A stretch of DNA of 64,000 nt from Gloeopeniophorella convolvens (lineage: Eukaryota; Basidiomycota; Agaricomycetes; Russulales): assembly GCA_022496205.1 (NCBI GenBank), contig WTXD01000018.1, positions 248,001-312,000 of the forward strand, in the 5' to 3' direction. The position numbers and the translations under genes are program-made. The notes beneath the pieces are model-generated. The model was given only the letters and a program-made list of their open reading frames with translations, was not told the origin of the DNA and did no database searches. Shown here one piece after another: positions 1-11,226 of this stretch (its first letter is position 1; each line of letters begins with the position of its first letter).

Positions 1-1172
1 CGCTCGAGCGATGGGTCAATTTCGTACACTATGGCGCCTAGGAGTTACTGCCATCCGAACCGGGTTTCACAACGTGAGTAGTAAGCATTGCATTGTCTCT
101 GCGCGTACAGGTTGATATCTTTCTTCAGCAGCCTGCAATAAGGTCACTTATACCCCTCGATCATGTCTGGGTATTCGATGTCAGGTCTTCAGAGTTGACG
201 TGGGATCTAAAGATTTGACGCCTTGTTTCCGCCCTATCCCATTGCCCTGACTCGTTTTGCTTTTCATGATCCATACCTTCGTCCAAAGTGCAATGTCTGA
301 CGCTTGTAGAGTACACAGCTATGGAGACCGGCACCTTTCGCAGGCCTAGTACCTTTCTTCTATTCTGAATGATTATGATGTAGCTACTGTTCTGCCTTCC
401 TGATGATTCACAGACGCTTCTGCCCACGTACAGCCTTGCATTCAGCAGGGATGTCGAGAAAGACGAGCAGCCGAGTTAGCCAGGCGCCCAGAAGCACGAG
501 TACCCGTAGATGGAACGAGAAGAGCCTAAGCCAAGGTCGCCAGTAGAGCTTCGTGCGGCGCTTCCTTAGGTCCTGACAGGTTCGAGTAGACGCGGCATTG
601 TGAGAAGAGACTCAGCTGCTCAGCGCCGGCTCGATCCCTCAAGAGCTGGCGAGTGCCTATGCGCCCATTTCTCAGAGACTAGTGGCTGTCCTGTCCAAGA
701 ATGTATCAGCTCTTGTCGGCGGCGATGCAGCTATCGGCGCACCTCGGCTTGTCCGATGCCCGTCACTTCGCGAAACCACCTTTAGTCATGGTCTCGCCGG
801 CGGTACTGCTTCGCAGCTGACGCGACCTATGTGAGCAGCCTTGAGCAACACGAACACCAACTATTATGCGGGGGATTTAAATACATTGCGACAGAAAACA
901 TCAAGAGCGGGCCCCGCCATATGCGGTTCAAGTCCCCTCCGCTCCGGCACGACACAGCACAGCATAGAAATCCAAGTACAGCAGATAAAGGGAACTGGTA
1001 AGGAGGCGCATCAAAAGTCGCCCAAATCGATCTCAATCGACGCGAGAGCGCGCGCATGGATATCGCCCTTCTTTGTCGGGCTTTCGAGGCCCGGTAGCAG
1101 CGAACCGGGTGATCCACCTGGGGCGGGTGATCCGCCGAGGTTCGGTGTGGCGGATCTGCAAACGTCAGTATT
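1..1172. other. Left flank, no gene recognised
   Basis: No convincing coding region was seen on either strand. The open frames are short, lack family motifs and are not linked by plausible splice sites. The last part, next to the RTF1 stop codon, is probably RTF1 3' untranslated sequence. Confidence 0.5.
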
Positions 1173-3035
1173 TCAGTTCCGCAGGCGTCCCAAGGTTATG
1201 GTGTCGGCGTCGTACCTGGATGCCAATGAGCGTGGCACAGCACGCCGCCGCCCGTTGGTGTCGACCGAGGTGGGCGTCCCTAGCCGCCGCTCCTTGCGCT
1301 TGCGCTCAGCCTCTCGCAACTCCGCCTTGCGGATCGCTTCTAGATTCGCCTTGCGGTTGCGCTCGTTTACCTTTGCCAGCAGCACGCTGACATCCTCAAC
1401 TGGCTCGTCGGGCGGGAGGGGGCTCTCAGCAGCAAGCTCGGCAAGCTTCGCATCAAGCACGGCGACTTCTGATCTGTCGTTGCGGCGCAGTGCCAGCGTA
1501 CGTTCTTGCATAAGCCTTGCGCGCTCTAGTCTCGCTACATTGGCCTGTGGCCTGCCAGTGTTGCCTTGCTGTTCGCTCTTTCGCTTGAGCATTTCGTTGA
1601 TATCTCGCTGAACAAGGCAGAAATTGAGCTTGGTGTGGGAATAAAGCCAACGTTACGGTTACCTCAGTCACAAGTTGCTGCGTGCACTTGACCATTTGCG
1701 CGCATTTCCTTTCTAAATCGCGCTTCGTTGGCATGGAGACTCGCGCTTCCTGGAGCCAAGCCCTGAAGCTGCCAAGCTCTGACTATGACCCCACATCAGT
1801 GAAGCGACTACAATGACATGATCACGACTAACCTCAATGAAATCTGCGTTCGAGACTCTATCTATCGGTACAACCTCTGAATTCGAACCACATTGAACCT
1901 GCAGACAAATCTTGCAGTCGAAGGTATCGTTGACTTTGTACTGTTTCTGGGCCGGCAAAACCCCTGGGTAGAGTAAGGCGCGAACTTCGGGAGTTAGTAA
2001 AGACACGTACCAACGATTTCATAGACGCGATATTTGTCGGGTGAGAGAATAACACGGACATAAGCACCTGACGGGATGCGTCAGAATTGCATCGCGACCA
2101 AAATTTCAGTGTTACCTTTGACAAAATCGTTGAACCAAAAAGCTGAGATATACTGCACGAGAGCATTTCGCGGCAAGCGCGTCTTGTTGAGGTCCGCTAG
2201 AGTCAAGGGTTCGTCACCCGTAGTAGCTTTGCTGAGTAGCTTGAGCTCCTTCTCTTCTTCTTGTTCAAGTTTGCTTATCTGGCCGTCTTCTTCTTCTTCT
2301 GATGTCTCCATTTCCATGGGAGACGAGGATCGATCACGCTTAGGAGATCCATGGGACTTGATTGGAGTCAACAAAAGCGACATAAGGGAGAGTAAGTATA
2401 CGCACTCTCTTCCGTTCATCCTTTGCTTTCCGCCTCGCCTTGAGCTCGTCCAATTTCCGTGACTTTTCCTTGGTTGCACCACGAACAGCATGTTGACCTG
2501 ATGATGCGTTCCAGCCACAGTGTCGAAGTTAGATGGTACAACGTACGCTTCGCCGCTTTAGCAACACTATCACCTTCGCCACCTTTCTGGGCCTTGAACA
2601 TCTGGTCGAGATTCCGTTTGTCTGTGATACGTTGAACTTCCTCGGAACGCTGGGCGAGAAGTTCCTCGCGTTGAATTTCTGGCATCTCCAGTATCCTACA
2701 AAATGGAAAGTTAGCTGATAGTCGGAGGAGGAAGGAGCGGCGGTGTACCGCTGGCGATCAGCTTCGTCGATATATTTGCCTTCCAGAGGATATGGGTTCT
2801 CCTCGAGCTCTTCTTCTTCACTCTCGGGGCCTTCGGCATCCGAAGTGGTGTCCATTCCAACGCTAGACAGAGTATACCCTGAGCAGGAGCATGTGAGCGT
2901 GTGGTGCGCCACTTACTCTGCTTTCCGCCGTTTCGCGTCACTCTTGGACGAACCCTCACGACGTCTGCGCTTCTTCTCCGTAGCGCCTGCGAGCTCCAAG
3001 AGCTCGTCGGAAAAGTCGCCTTCAGAGTCGGACAT
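1173..3035 (-). CDS. RTF1: RNA polymerase-associated protein Rtf1 (Paf1 complex, Plus3 domain)
   Basis: Rtf1 is a nuclear subunit of the Paf1 elongation complex. It binds Spt5 through its Plus3 domain and promotes H2B ubiquitination; this is family knowledge. The sequence shows a start at 3035 with the acidic N-terminus MSDSEGDFSDELLEL, then basic and acidic stretches (EEEELEENPYPLEG) and the helical REELLAQRSEEVQR / DKRNLDQM block. The Plus3 domain begins near residue 205 with EPLTLADLNKTRLPRNALV and continues with YVRVILSPDKYRVYEIV. The charged C-terminus ends in YDADTITLGRLRN at the stop 1173-1175. At least eight exons are needed. The first intron, 2916-2863, is 54 nt and joins KAE to DVGMDTT in frame. 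The gene is divergent from the first F-box gene. It is a single-copy housekeeping gene with no sign of damage. Exact middle exon borders were read by eye. Confidence 0.93.
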
Positions 3036-3618
3036 GGTAAGCTGGAGAGGCAATGTTTGAGTCTGAGTCCAAGCGACAGCGATCAGTGGCACTGTGACGG
3101 AACCTGAGACGCGGTTGTCGGCGTTTGCCGGAATCGTGTCCAAATTGGGGACAACAACATCTCGGCCTCGGCAACCTTTTGGTCTTTTGACTCTCCCGGT
3201 CACCGTCCCCTCAACCTCTTCAGAGATCCCTCGACGGCGCACTGCTGGTCCCATCGTCTTTTTTTTCTCTCTAAAAAAATAAACCCTCCTTTTCCACCTT
3301 CCCTGATCTAAGCAGTGTGTACTTCTATCCTCTCCTACTCCGGACTTTGCCCCAGAGCAACGCCGGCCCGAGTGCCAGCCTTGGGAATGATGCAACCGCG
3401 CTTTCCTCGGGTCCGTTTAGAATAGGCTCGCGACGCGCGTGTGCGTTTCTTTTCCGTGCTTGACGCAGGCATCCCATCATCATCCACGACGCGCAACCTG
3501 GGCTGTTCCACCCGATCCACTCTCCGACTAGCTCCCCGAAAGCACCGTCTCAGCGCGTTCGCCACCATATCCAGTACTCACCGAAGCCACGACCACGTCT
3601 TGTTGGGGATACGAGGCC
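3036..3618. other. Divergent intergenic region RTF1 / F-box gene 1
   Basis: This 583-bp segment must hold the promoters of RTF1 (leftward) and the first F-box gene (rightward). A pyrimidine-rich tract followed by an A-run lies at about 3257-3300, as is common in fungal promoters. No clear TATA box or further gene was seen. Confidence 0.45.
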
Positions 3619-5346
3619 ATGTCCGCCAAATGCTACCTTCTAGATTTGCCGAATGAGGTGTTGCTTTCGATAGCAGTGAAGCTCTCCCTGGCGGACCTCC
3701 TTTCATGCATTCGCATATGCCGCCATCTATCTGCATTGATCACAGAGTCCTCAATCTTACAGTACCTCATCCGCACCATGCGCCACGGCTTACACGACCC
3801 ACTGACCTCCGAAATGACCATCCCCGAGCGTGTGAACGCTCTGGACAACTGGGAGAAGTCTTGGCTTGACCTCGCCATCGGCGAAAACCCTCAACACTAC
3901 CCTTTGTCGGAGGCAGGCATCTACGATCCAAAAAGATGCATAGTCCAGGGAGGCTTCATCATCGCAACTCAATTCAACAAGATCAACCTCCTGACGAGGG
4001 GGTACTCCTACATCGATTTAACGCGCTTGCCCAACAAGGCGGGTGACGTCACCTGCGTGAATGTCCCTATCGTGAGCGGCGATGTACATGTCCAAGCTTG
4101 GACCCACGCTGCAGAGAGCGACCTCATGGCGGTTATACTCGAGTTCGTATCTCTTTCCATTGGGTTTTTTGCACCGCTGAATATACCCCCATATACAGGT
4201 TCGACAGGAGAGAACAGGGCGCTTTGAGATTGCAACTTCACCAGTTCTCCACAGGCAAGCTACACCCTCACGCTTCCAAACCTCACGTGGGCTTCGAGCG
4301 TTTCCTATCTATGCGAGCAGCATCTGTGGACTGTTGTGGAGACATCATGGTCGTGGTGATTCTCGACGGCCTAGAAGTAGGAGAAAAATGCGAAGATTTC
4401 ATCTTCCTGGTCAACTGGAAGACCGGTCTTCTTACCCAGGCAAGCGTTCCGCGTCTCTGTCCAGCATGAGTCTTTCCTGATCTACGTTAGCTCCGGAGCA
4501 TGCCGCCAAAAACATATGGCGCACTGGTCACCTTCCTCTCCAACGACATCGTTGCATTTACTCAAAGAGACCCATTTTCTTTGGAGATCTGCGAGTTGAT
4601 TGGAGCTCGTGACGGCACCTCGCCCAACCTCTATACTCTTTGCATATTGAGGCTACCGAGTCCTCTGTCCGGACAAGAAATCGCTGATGTTCGCTTGTGC
4701 CAACCAACTCCACTACCAAGCAACCATCTTCAGCGTCGCAGCAGTTCTCGTTTCCCGTTTTACAGCAACCCGGAAGATGACGTAATTGCCTTCGATGTCG
4801 ACTTTCTCGATGACCATGGAAGGAGAATTATCTTCATTGCACGTAGACGAACGCTACTCTCGCTGGCAAAAGCGACTACCAAGTCGAACATGCCGGTCAT
4901 CAGGCGGTGGGAGACGTGGGGTCCGCGAGCGACCCACTGGATGGAGTTGGACCCTTGGCACGACTCCATCAGCCTGGCTGGCTCGAGATGCGTGCTCTCC
5001 AAGTATTCGCACCTTCGGAGCCACCACGTACTGGATCTACGGGATTTCAACCCATATCACGTGCGTACAGGAGAGCGTAACAACGCCTCGCAAGCCATAC
5101 TCTCCGCAGAGGCGTGTTTCGAGGAAGACGTCGTATCGGAACTGCCGTACGTCTCGATCAGGAAGGAAAATGTGGGGAGTCGTGTGTTGCTGGATGACGA
5201 GTGGATGGCACAGTTCCGGGTACGCATGTTTCTTCTGCCAGCCGGACAGTGTATTCATCGCGATGCCTCAGTGGGACCCAGAGGTCAGGGCACAGTACAT
5301 CGATTTTCATGCCATCGCGCCGTCCGTAACCCCGTCTGCGCAGTAG
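3619..5346 (+). CDS. F-box-type protein, paralogue 1
   Basis: This is a member of the eight-gene family in this window. Residues 1-60 match an F-box (LLDLPNEVLLSIAVKLSLADL, then CRHLSALITESSILQYLI), the motif by which such proteins usually bind Skp1 in SCF ubiquitin ligases. The target is unknown. The remaining ~430 residues hold family landmarks: NWKTG, WETWGPRATHW, RDFNPYHV, DVVSELPYV and VLLDDEW. There are four exons. Intron 2 (4440-4490, 51 nt) begins GCAAGC instead of GT and ends TTAG, and it joins LLTQ to LRSMPPKTY in frame. The last intron (GTACGC to CCTCAG, 51 nt) joins AQFR to WDPEVRAQYID, matching paralogue 2. The substrate-binding part resembles no named repeat I can identify. Confidence 0.8.
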
Positions 5347-6839
5347 AGCGTAATAAAGGCTGGTTTACTTCATTGGTCCAAAGTTGTATCTGCAGAAAAT
5401 TGCAGGAACTCTAAGGATGTTTTAGAGCGGAGCTGCGTGAACTCAAGAATTACTTGGCAGGATTGAGTTACGAGTGACCTGATACATAAGTATCTCTTCG
5501 CGCATTCATACCACCCAAGGCCTGAGCGCTTGAGCGCTGAGCGCTGAGCGTCAGCGCTCGGCGAGCGCCGGCACCCGTCGCGGGCGTAAGTATCTGATCA
5601 ATGTGATCGATGTTCGTTTATGTAATGTGCCGCGTTGCAAGGGCTCGGGTTCCGTTTCTCTGCGGGTAACTCACACGTACTTATCACTAATGCACTCCGT
5701 CCAGAGCCTGCAGGCTTTCGTGGACACGAACCCTTGTCGCCTCGCTCACTGTATACAAGCCAGTTGCGAAGGAAACAACGTTTCCTCGGGCCGAGACTGA
5801 AATCTGACGGCAGGTTGACACTGGCACGCGATGTCCACACCATCAGGCTGGGGTGCAGTTCCACCCAGAAAGGTCAGCAGATAGCCTGCACCCCACATCT
5901 TGCTCTACGTTACCTCACCCTGATGCGCTTTTTTCGAAACCACAGGAATCACCGAGACCAAGTACGCCTCCCCACAACACGTTTCTAGCAGGAAGCCCAT
6001 CTCGGACTAGCTCGGACTCCGCGATTGACTTGATACCGCCATTCTGTCATCCGACGATTGCCGCTTCCCAGCAGCGAGCCGCGACAGCCTGTGCGTGCAT
6101 CTGCCGAGTTATGCATGCATATGTGACGCGGCAGTCCATCCCTGAGTATAGCATTTTACTTATATCCATTTGCACGGCAACCCTAGCCAATATCCTCCCA
6201 GGCAATCGCGGCGTCAGCGATAAGAGGCCTCTGCGACGCCAAGAATCCAGCTTTCATGGGGAATCTCGATCTCCAATGAAGGTGCTGCATCGGCAACTCA
6301 CAGGGGGAAGCGCTAGCACTATGCCAGATCCGTTGCCTAGCATAAGATAGAGGTGGCAATCCAACTTCGAGATCAGGTACGGTCCGCTGGTACTGCTTTA
6401 CCCCATCTGTCATCCGAAGCGCCGAAAACGGGCCCTGGGAATTGTCAAGCACCTCGCTGCACATCCACTGCGTTGGTCGCCCCAGGCTCCCAAAGCCTAT
6501 CCGCGTTGCCTTCGTAAAGTAAGTCACCCTTAGTCCAGTGCTCTCTTGAGCCAACCGTTGCAGGACGGACCGACTTCGGAGTACGGAGTTATCTATGTCA
6601 CTGAGATAACTTGGCGCGTCTTTTGGTCCGTCGGGTATTGCAAATGCGTTAATCAGGACTGGCTTCCTGACAGGCCCGCCGCCACACCCGACGCAGGACT
6701 ATTGGCGGTCGGCGGATGTGTCGAGTAACTCAATTGACGCCAGTATATATAACTGTTGCTCAGCTCCGTGCGTACAATTCCCCCTCCGCGAGCCAGCCAC
6801 CCTCGACTGTGGCCCCAGGCCGCGGTCCCACTATTCCTC
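5347..6839. other. 1.5-kb intergenic region, no gene seen
   Basis: It lies between two same-strand F-box genes. A short GC-rich stretch at about 5525-5575 repeats the palindrome GAGCGCT several times. No open frame here has family motifs or supported splice sites. It may contain decayed sequence that I cannot identify. Confidence 0.4.
6744..6752 (+). promoter_or_regulatory. Probable TATA box of F-box gene 2
   Basis: TATATATAA lies about 96 bp upstream of the ATG at 6840. The downstream sequence is rich in C and T, as is usual near fungal transcription starts. Confidence 0.45.
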
Positions 6840-8689
6840 ATGGCCTCATCTTTCTCTGTTCTGCCTACTGAAGTTCTTGTTCTAGTTTTCGCACACCTGC
6901 CTATCCATGATGTCTTCTCCTGCATGGTCACGTGCCATTGGTTGTCCGAGGTCATCCACAACTCCGCTGCGTTGCAGTACCGCATTCTCGCCAAGCGCTA
7001 CGGCGTGCGCGACCCACTCGCTTCCGAGCTCTCGAACGCGGAGCGCGTCGCGCTCCTCAAGTGCTGGGAGAAGGCATGGCTTGGGCTGGACCTCGGGGGG
7101 CGGACGGCGAGCATTCCTGCCCATGGCCCACATGTGCAATACGTGACGCAGCAGGGGTTCCTCATCGCCGCCCGGCGCGGCTATAGTTCCCATTCCCCCT
7201 TTTTCGGATATTCATACGTCAGCCTCTCGGCCTTTGCACCTGCGGGCCAGGAAGTTCGGGATGCCCCGTGGACGAACGTGAACGTTGAGGAAAGCGCAAC
7301 TCAGAGGAAGCTTGTCTTCGACATTGAACAAGGTCTTACTGCCGTCGCGGTGTCGTGAGTGTCTCTGTTCAATGTCGCGTTTTTCAGCCATACTGATGGT
7401 CTAGGAGGAGGGACACTTCATTATGGACTCTGGAGCTCCGTTTTGTGGATTTCTTCACCGGAAATCAGCATCCTCTCGCCACTCAACCCGCCATCAAGGT
7501 CGATCTGGACTGGAACATCACGGGTTGCCCGTTGGCATTGACCGTCATGGGCGACTATGTGGCACTGCTCATCACGTCCGCGCACGGCAACCGAAGGGGT
7601 GATTCTCTCCGTTTGATAAACTGGAAAACCGGGAAGACCCACTTAGTAAGTTACCGCTTATGTCTCCGTCTCCATGGACTAACCGTCGTTCTCAGCTTCG
7701 ACAAGTCACTCGTCCAACTTATAGACCCGTACTTACATTCATTGCAAAAGATACGCTCGTTCTCGGCTGGGATCGCAAGGCCTCCTTGGAGATCTGCAAG
7801 CTCGATCAAGACGGAGACGCCCTCCGCCTCCGCACTCTATGTTTCCTCCGCATGCCTTCTTGCTACCGTGGAGCTCAACTCATCCTGGAGTTACACCCGA
7901 GACCACCTCTGGACCTCGGAACTTCGGACCGATGCGACACATCACGCTTACCATTCTCTAGCGACCCGTCGGAGACAGTCCTCAGCTTCCAACTCACTGC
8001 TCTCCAACTCCAAGAGGCACGTCGCTTCAAGTTCTGGATTCACCCCCGCTCCCTCCTTGCACTCGCTTCGGCCGCAGCTCGCGAGTGCGAGCCAGCTCCC
8101 CTGCAGGGCTCGTCACCGAAGACACAGGGAGCAGTCTCATGGATCAGGAGGCGATTTAGCTTGACGCTGAGGTCCAAACAGCCAGTGAAGAACCGGGCTC
8201 CTACCAGAAAATGGGAAGAATGGGGTCCCTGGACGACGCGATGGCTCGAGGTCAGCCCGTATGGTACTTCTGTCACCACGTCTGGTACTCGGAGCGCCCT
8301 TGTCACCGCACCCGAGGAGACGGCCTTCGGAACGTTAGAACTATTCGACTTTCACCAAGATCGCGTCTTCCGTGTCTTGGTGGACGAGGACGTCGATTCT
8401 CCCAGGAAAAGCTGGGCCATTACGTCCCCGAGCACTATATTGAAGGGTAGATCTTTCCGACAAGACGTTGTATCCGAGCTACCGTATTGCAAGTCGGTGT
8501 TGACGAACGTCGGCAGTCGCGTGCTTCTGGATGACGAGTGGCTGATCTACTCATGGGTTAGTGAATCTCGAATCTTACGCCCTGTTCTCTGATGATCATG
8601 ACCTGTCGCAGAACGACGATTCTGAAACTGCGCATCTGGACTTGTACCCCCTAACTTATCGGCAACCCGCATCACCGCATTCTACATAA
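6840..8689 (+). CDS. F-box-type protein, paralogue 2
   Basis: The chosen start at 6840 gives MASSFSVLPTEVLVLVFAHL, an F-box opening. An in-frame upstream start at 6756 is less likely because it lies close to the TATA box. The protein follows paralogue 1 throughout: LQYRILAKRYGVRDPLASEL after the F-box, then WKTGKTHL, a large third exon with KWEEWGPWTTRWLEV, DVVSELPY and VLLDDEWL, and a small last exon ending SPHST. Its second intron uses an ordinary GTAAGT donor at the place where the other seven paralogues use GCAAG. The third exon carries a family-unusual basic insert near WIRRRFSLTLRSKQPVKNR. The gene is convergent with paralogue 3. It probably serves as an SCF substrate adaptor, by analogy only. 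Confidence 0.8.
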
Positions 8690-9016
8690 CTTATATCTCT
8701 CACACTCTTTTTTGGCCAGGATTTTTCACTCAGGTCTGTTGAGTTTGCTGTTATTTATTGCTCGCTGTGGCGACGTTTTGCTCGACAACACCCAACGCCG
8801 CCGTAGACCTTCTGAGCGCCACTACGCATTGCTGGGGCTGTACACCTATAATTTATTGTCGGCTCGCACTATATTGACTATATATCTGGTATCCTACCAC
8901 GCTGGCGCCTGTTATTCGCTCGATCTTTTCCGTACGCGCCTGCTGTTGGTGAGATCAACAGCACACCCTGTAAGCCCCATCTAGTGCTTCCACACGTGAA
9001 TACGGAAGAACCAATT
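8690..9016. other. Convergent 3' flank of F-box genes 2 and 3
   Basis: No gene was seen. The part from about 8910 to 9016 is recognisably repeated downstream of F-box gene 4 (about 11040-11226). For example, both copies share an AGCACACCCTG block followed by GAATACGGAAGAA. The duplication that made genes 3 and 4 therefore included 3' flanking DNA. Confidence 0.55.
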
Positions 9017-10887
9017 TCAGACGAAGGAATATATATGGATCCATCTCTGCGTAACTCCTTCGGTCACCTGCTAAGACTTCAGAGTATGCACCATCTGGGT
9101 AAGTAGGTACACGCGTACCTTATCGACCACGTGAACGATCCTCTCATCGTCCACCGCTATGCCCACAGTGTCCTGACGACCCTTGGATGGGATAGGGAAT
9201 CTCGTCTCCACGTAGGGCAGAGCTGAAACAACGTCCTTGGCGAAAGTTTCCCCATGGAATGCCACCGTGATTGGCTCTAACACAACTTTTATGGTGCATC
9301 CGTTCTCTTGGATGGATTCGGATGCGCTACCGAATCGTGCCGCGGCCTCACGCACGCGGAGAGGGTGGAAATCGCGAACTGCGATGCCCTGGACATCCTC
9401 GAAGAACCAACGTTGCCCGACAACTTTGTCGAAGGTCAACGAGTCCATGATAACGACGTGTGCCGATTTTGGGCCCCATAGATCCCACGGAACCTGAGGC
9501 TTCTGATCGTGGTGACCAGTGTCAAGTCTCATGAAAGCAAGCAGTTTCTTACGCGGTACGAGGACTCTGAGCGCGTGCCGCCTGTAGTGCGCGCCAAAGG
9601 AGATCATTCTGTCGTCCGGCAGGCTGTGGAAAGGGGTCCGTTGAGGCGTTTGGCACGAGTCTGACGCCGAAGTCTTGCTGGGGAGAAACCACGAAGATGG
9701 TTCCATGTCGGAGTCCACGAGTTCAAGGTAGGCATCTTGACGAAGAGCTGGCAGGAAGAGGTAGCAGATGGCTTGCATAGAACCTTCACCACCTGCGGGA
9801 GATGAGGCGATGTAAAGTGTATTGCGGTCGAGGTCGTAGAATAAGAACATATTCTCAGCAAGTATCTCGAACATGGGAGAGACAAGATATTCATGGCCGG
9901 ACCTTGAAGGCTGAGGCTGAGGTACACTGATCAGACCGCACGGAGACTCAAGGAAACAGAATGGCCCTTGCCTCTGAGACCGCGCCTGTCTTCCATTCTA
10001 CCACGCGCATTGACGACTCGTAGGCTGGATAGCCCGGAACGTGAACGTGAATGCGGTCACAAAGCACCGCCGTCTTCACGGTCAAGTTGTCACCGCGGGC
10101 GTGAGCAAAGAAATTGATCGTGTGGAGTAAAGCAAGCTGATGTGGCATCCCTCCAGAGATGCTGAACAGCTTGATCTCGATTTTACATTTAAGACCATGA
10201 TGTTCAAGGCTAGACACAGCTTAGAAAGTATCTCTACTCAGATGCTGGAAGAACTCACTGGATTAGTACTAGGAGATCTAGCTCGAATACGAACTCATAG
10301 CCTTGGAAAAAGTCCTCTTCCGAGTCGTACTCTTCATTGTCATGGAAAGCTGGAATCGTGACCACCGACCATGAGTTGTTCAGAGATGAAGGTGGCACGC
10401 GGAGGTCGAGCACCGCATATCTGAATGGACTGTAGGACATCACCGAGATCAGCCGTCCTTTCTGGATGGAATATTTGGGTTTTCGAGGTGCCCTGTTCAG
10501 CGCCGGTAACTCGTCGTCCCACGGTTGAGGCATCGAGTAGGCCGGTTGTCGCAGGTCAGGGAATAACCACGTTCTTTCCCAGCGCTCGAGCGTGCGGTTG
10601 CGTTCAAAGGCGGACATCCCAGGAAGAAGAGGATCAACGACTCCTGCGCGCCTTGCACTCAGCACGTACTGCAACATGGCGGAGCTGCCAACGATATGAC
10701 ACAGTTCTCGGCAGGTGAGCTGACATGCGAGCACATCTTGAGGCGTCTCGTGGAGTAGGAAGATGATGTGAGCGAGGAGTTCGACGTGAAGCGACAGCAA
10801 GCAGCTGGGGGGCCGGGGGAGACCATGGTGGTGCAAAATCAGGCGGGATTGAGACAGAGGGAAGTCCACAGATGGTTTGAGTGGCAT
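9017..10887 (-). CDS. F-box-type protein, paralogue 3 (start shifted by an 8-nt insertion)
   Basis: This is the closest relative of paralogue 4. The exons read as follows: F-box exon (LLSLHVELLAHIIFLLHETP, CQLTCRELCHIV), second exon (IEIKLFSISGG to VVEWKTGAVSE), large third exon (WDLWGPKSAHVV, FEDVQGIAVRDFHPLRV, VVSALPYVETRFPI, VDDERIVHVVDK) and a short last exon ending TQRWIHIYSFV at the stop 9017-9019. Intron 2 is 9971-9911 and starts GCAAGG. The family start ATG (minus strand, 10826-10824) is out of frame because 8 extra bases (G/C run at 10807-10819) follow it compared with paralogue 4. Translation can still enter the right frame from an ATG at 10887, which gives a different N-terminus beginning MPLKPSVDFPLSQS. 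Whether this start is used is unknown, so it may be a young pseudogene. Confidence 0.72.
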
Positions 10888-11226
10888 GGCGGCGATTTAG
10901 CCTCGACCCTGGCCTCTGCCTGATTGTCCTTCAAAGTGACAAAGAAAAAGAACGACACAATGATGGCAGTCTTGGACCAATCGCAAACTTCCCGCGCTTC
11001 GGGAAGACCGGTCCGCTTCCCCCGGACAGTACGCCGGAGCCTGTTATTCGCTCGATCTTGAGGTTTCCGTGCACATCTGCCGTTGGTGATACGATCAGGA
11101 GCTGATCTGGTCGCAGGTCATGAAGTTGGTGTAGTGAGATACACGATCAGACAGTAACTTGGGACGTGGAGCAGCACACCCTGCAAGCCTCATCTAACGC
11201 TTCCATACGCGAATACGGAAGAAGTA

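Noticed and set aside
161..427. 88-codon minus-strand frame at the left edge
   Set aside because: No motif, no neighbouring exon with matching splice phase, and composition not clearly coding.
925..950. tRNA B-box-like sequence GGTTCAAGTCC
   Set aside because: The flanking bases do not form a T stem, and no anticodon arm or acceptor stem can be drawn around it.
5220..5241. 22-nt intron at the end of F-box gene 1
   Set aside because: It is too short for a fungal spliceosomal intron. The acceptor further on (CCTCAG, 51-nt intron) gives a tail that aligns with paralogue 2.
5525..5575. Repeated GAGCGCT palindromes, considered as a CRISPR-like or terminator repeat
   Set aside because: The repeats are contiguous without spacers, and the organism is a eukaryote. 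It is a simple short repeat.
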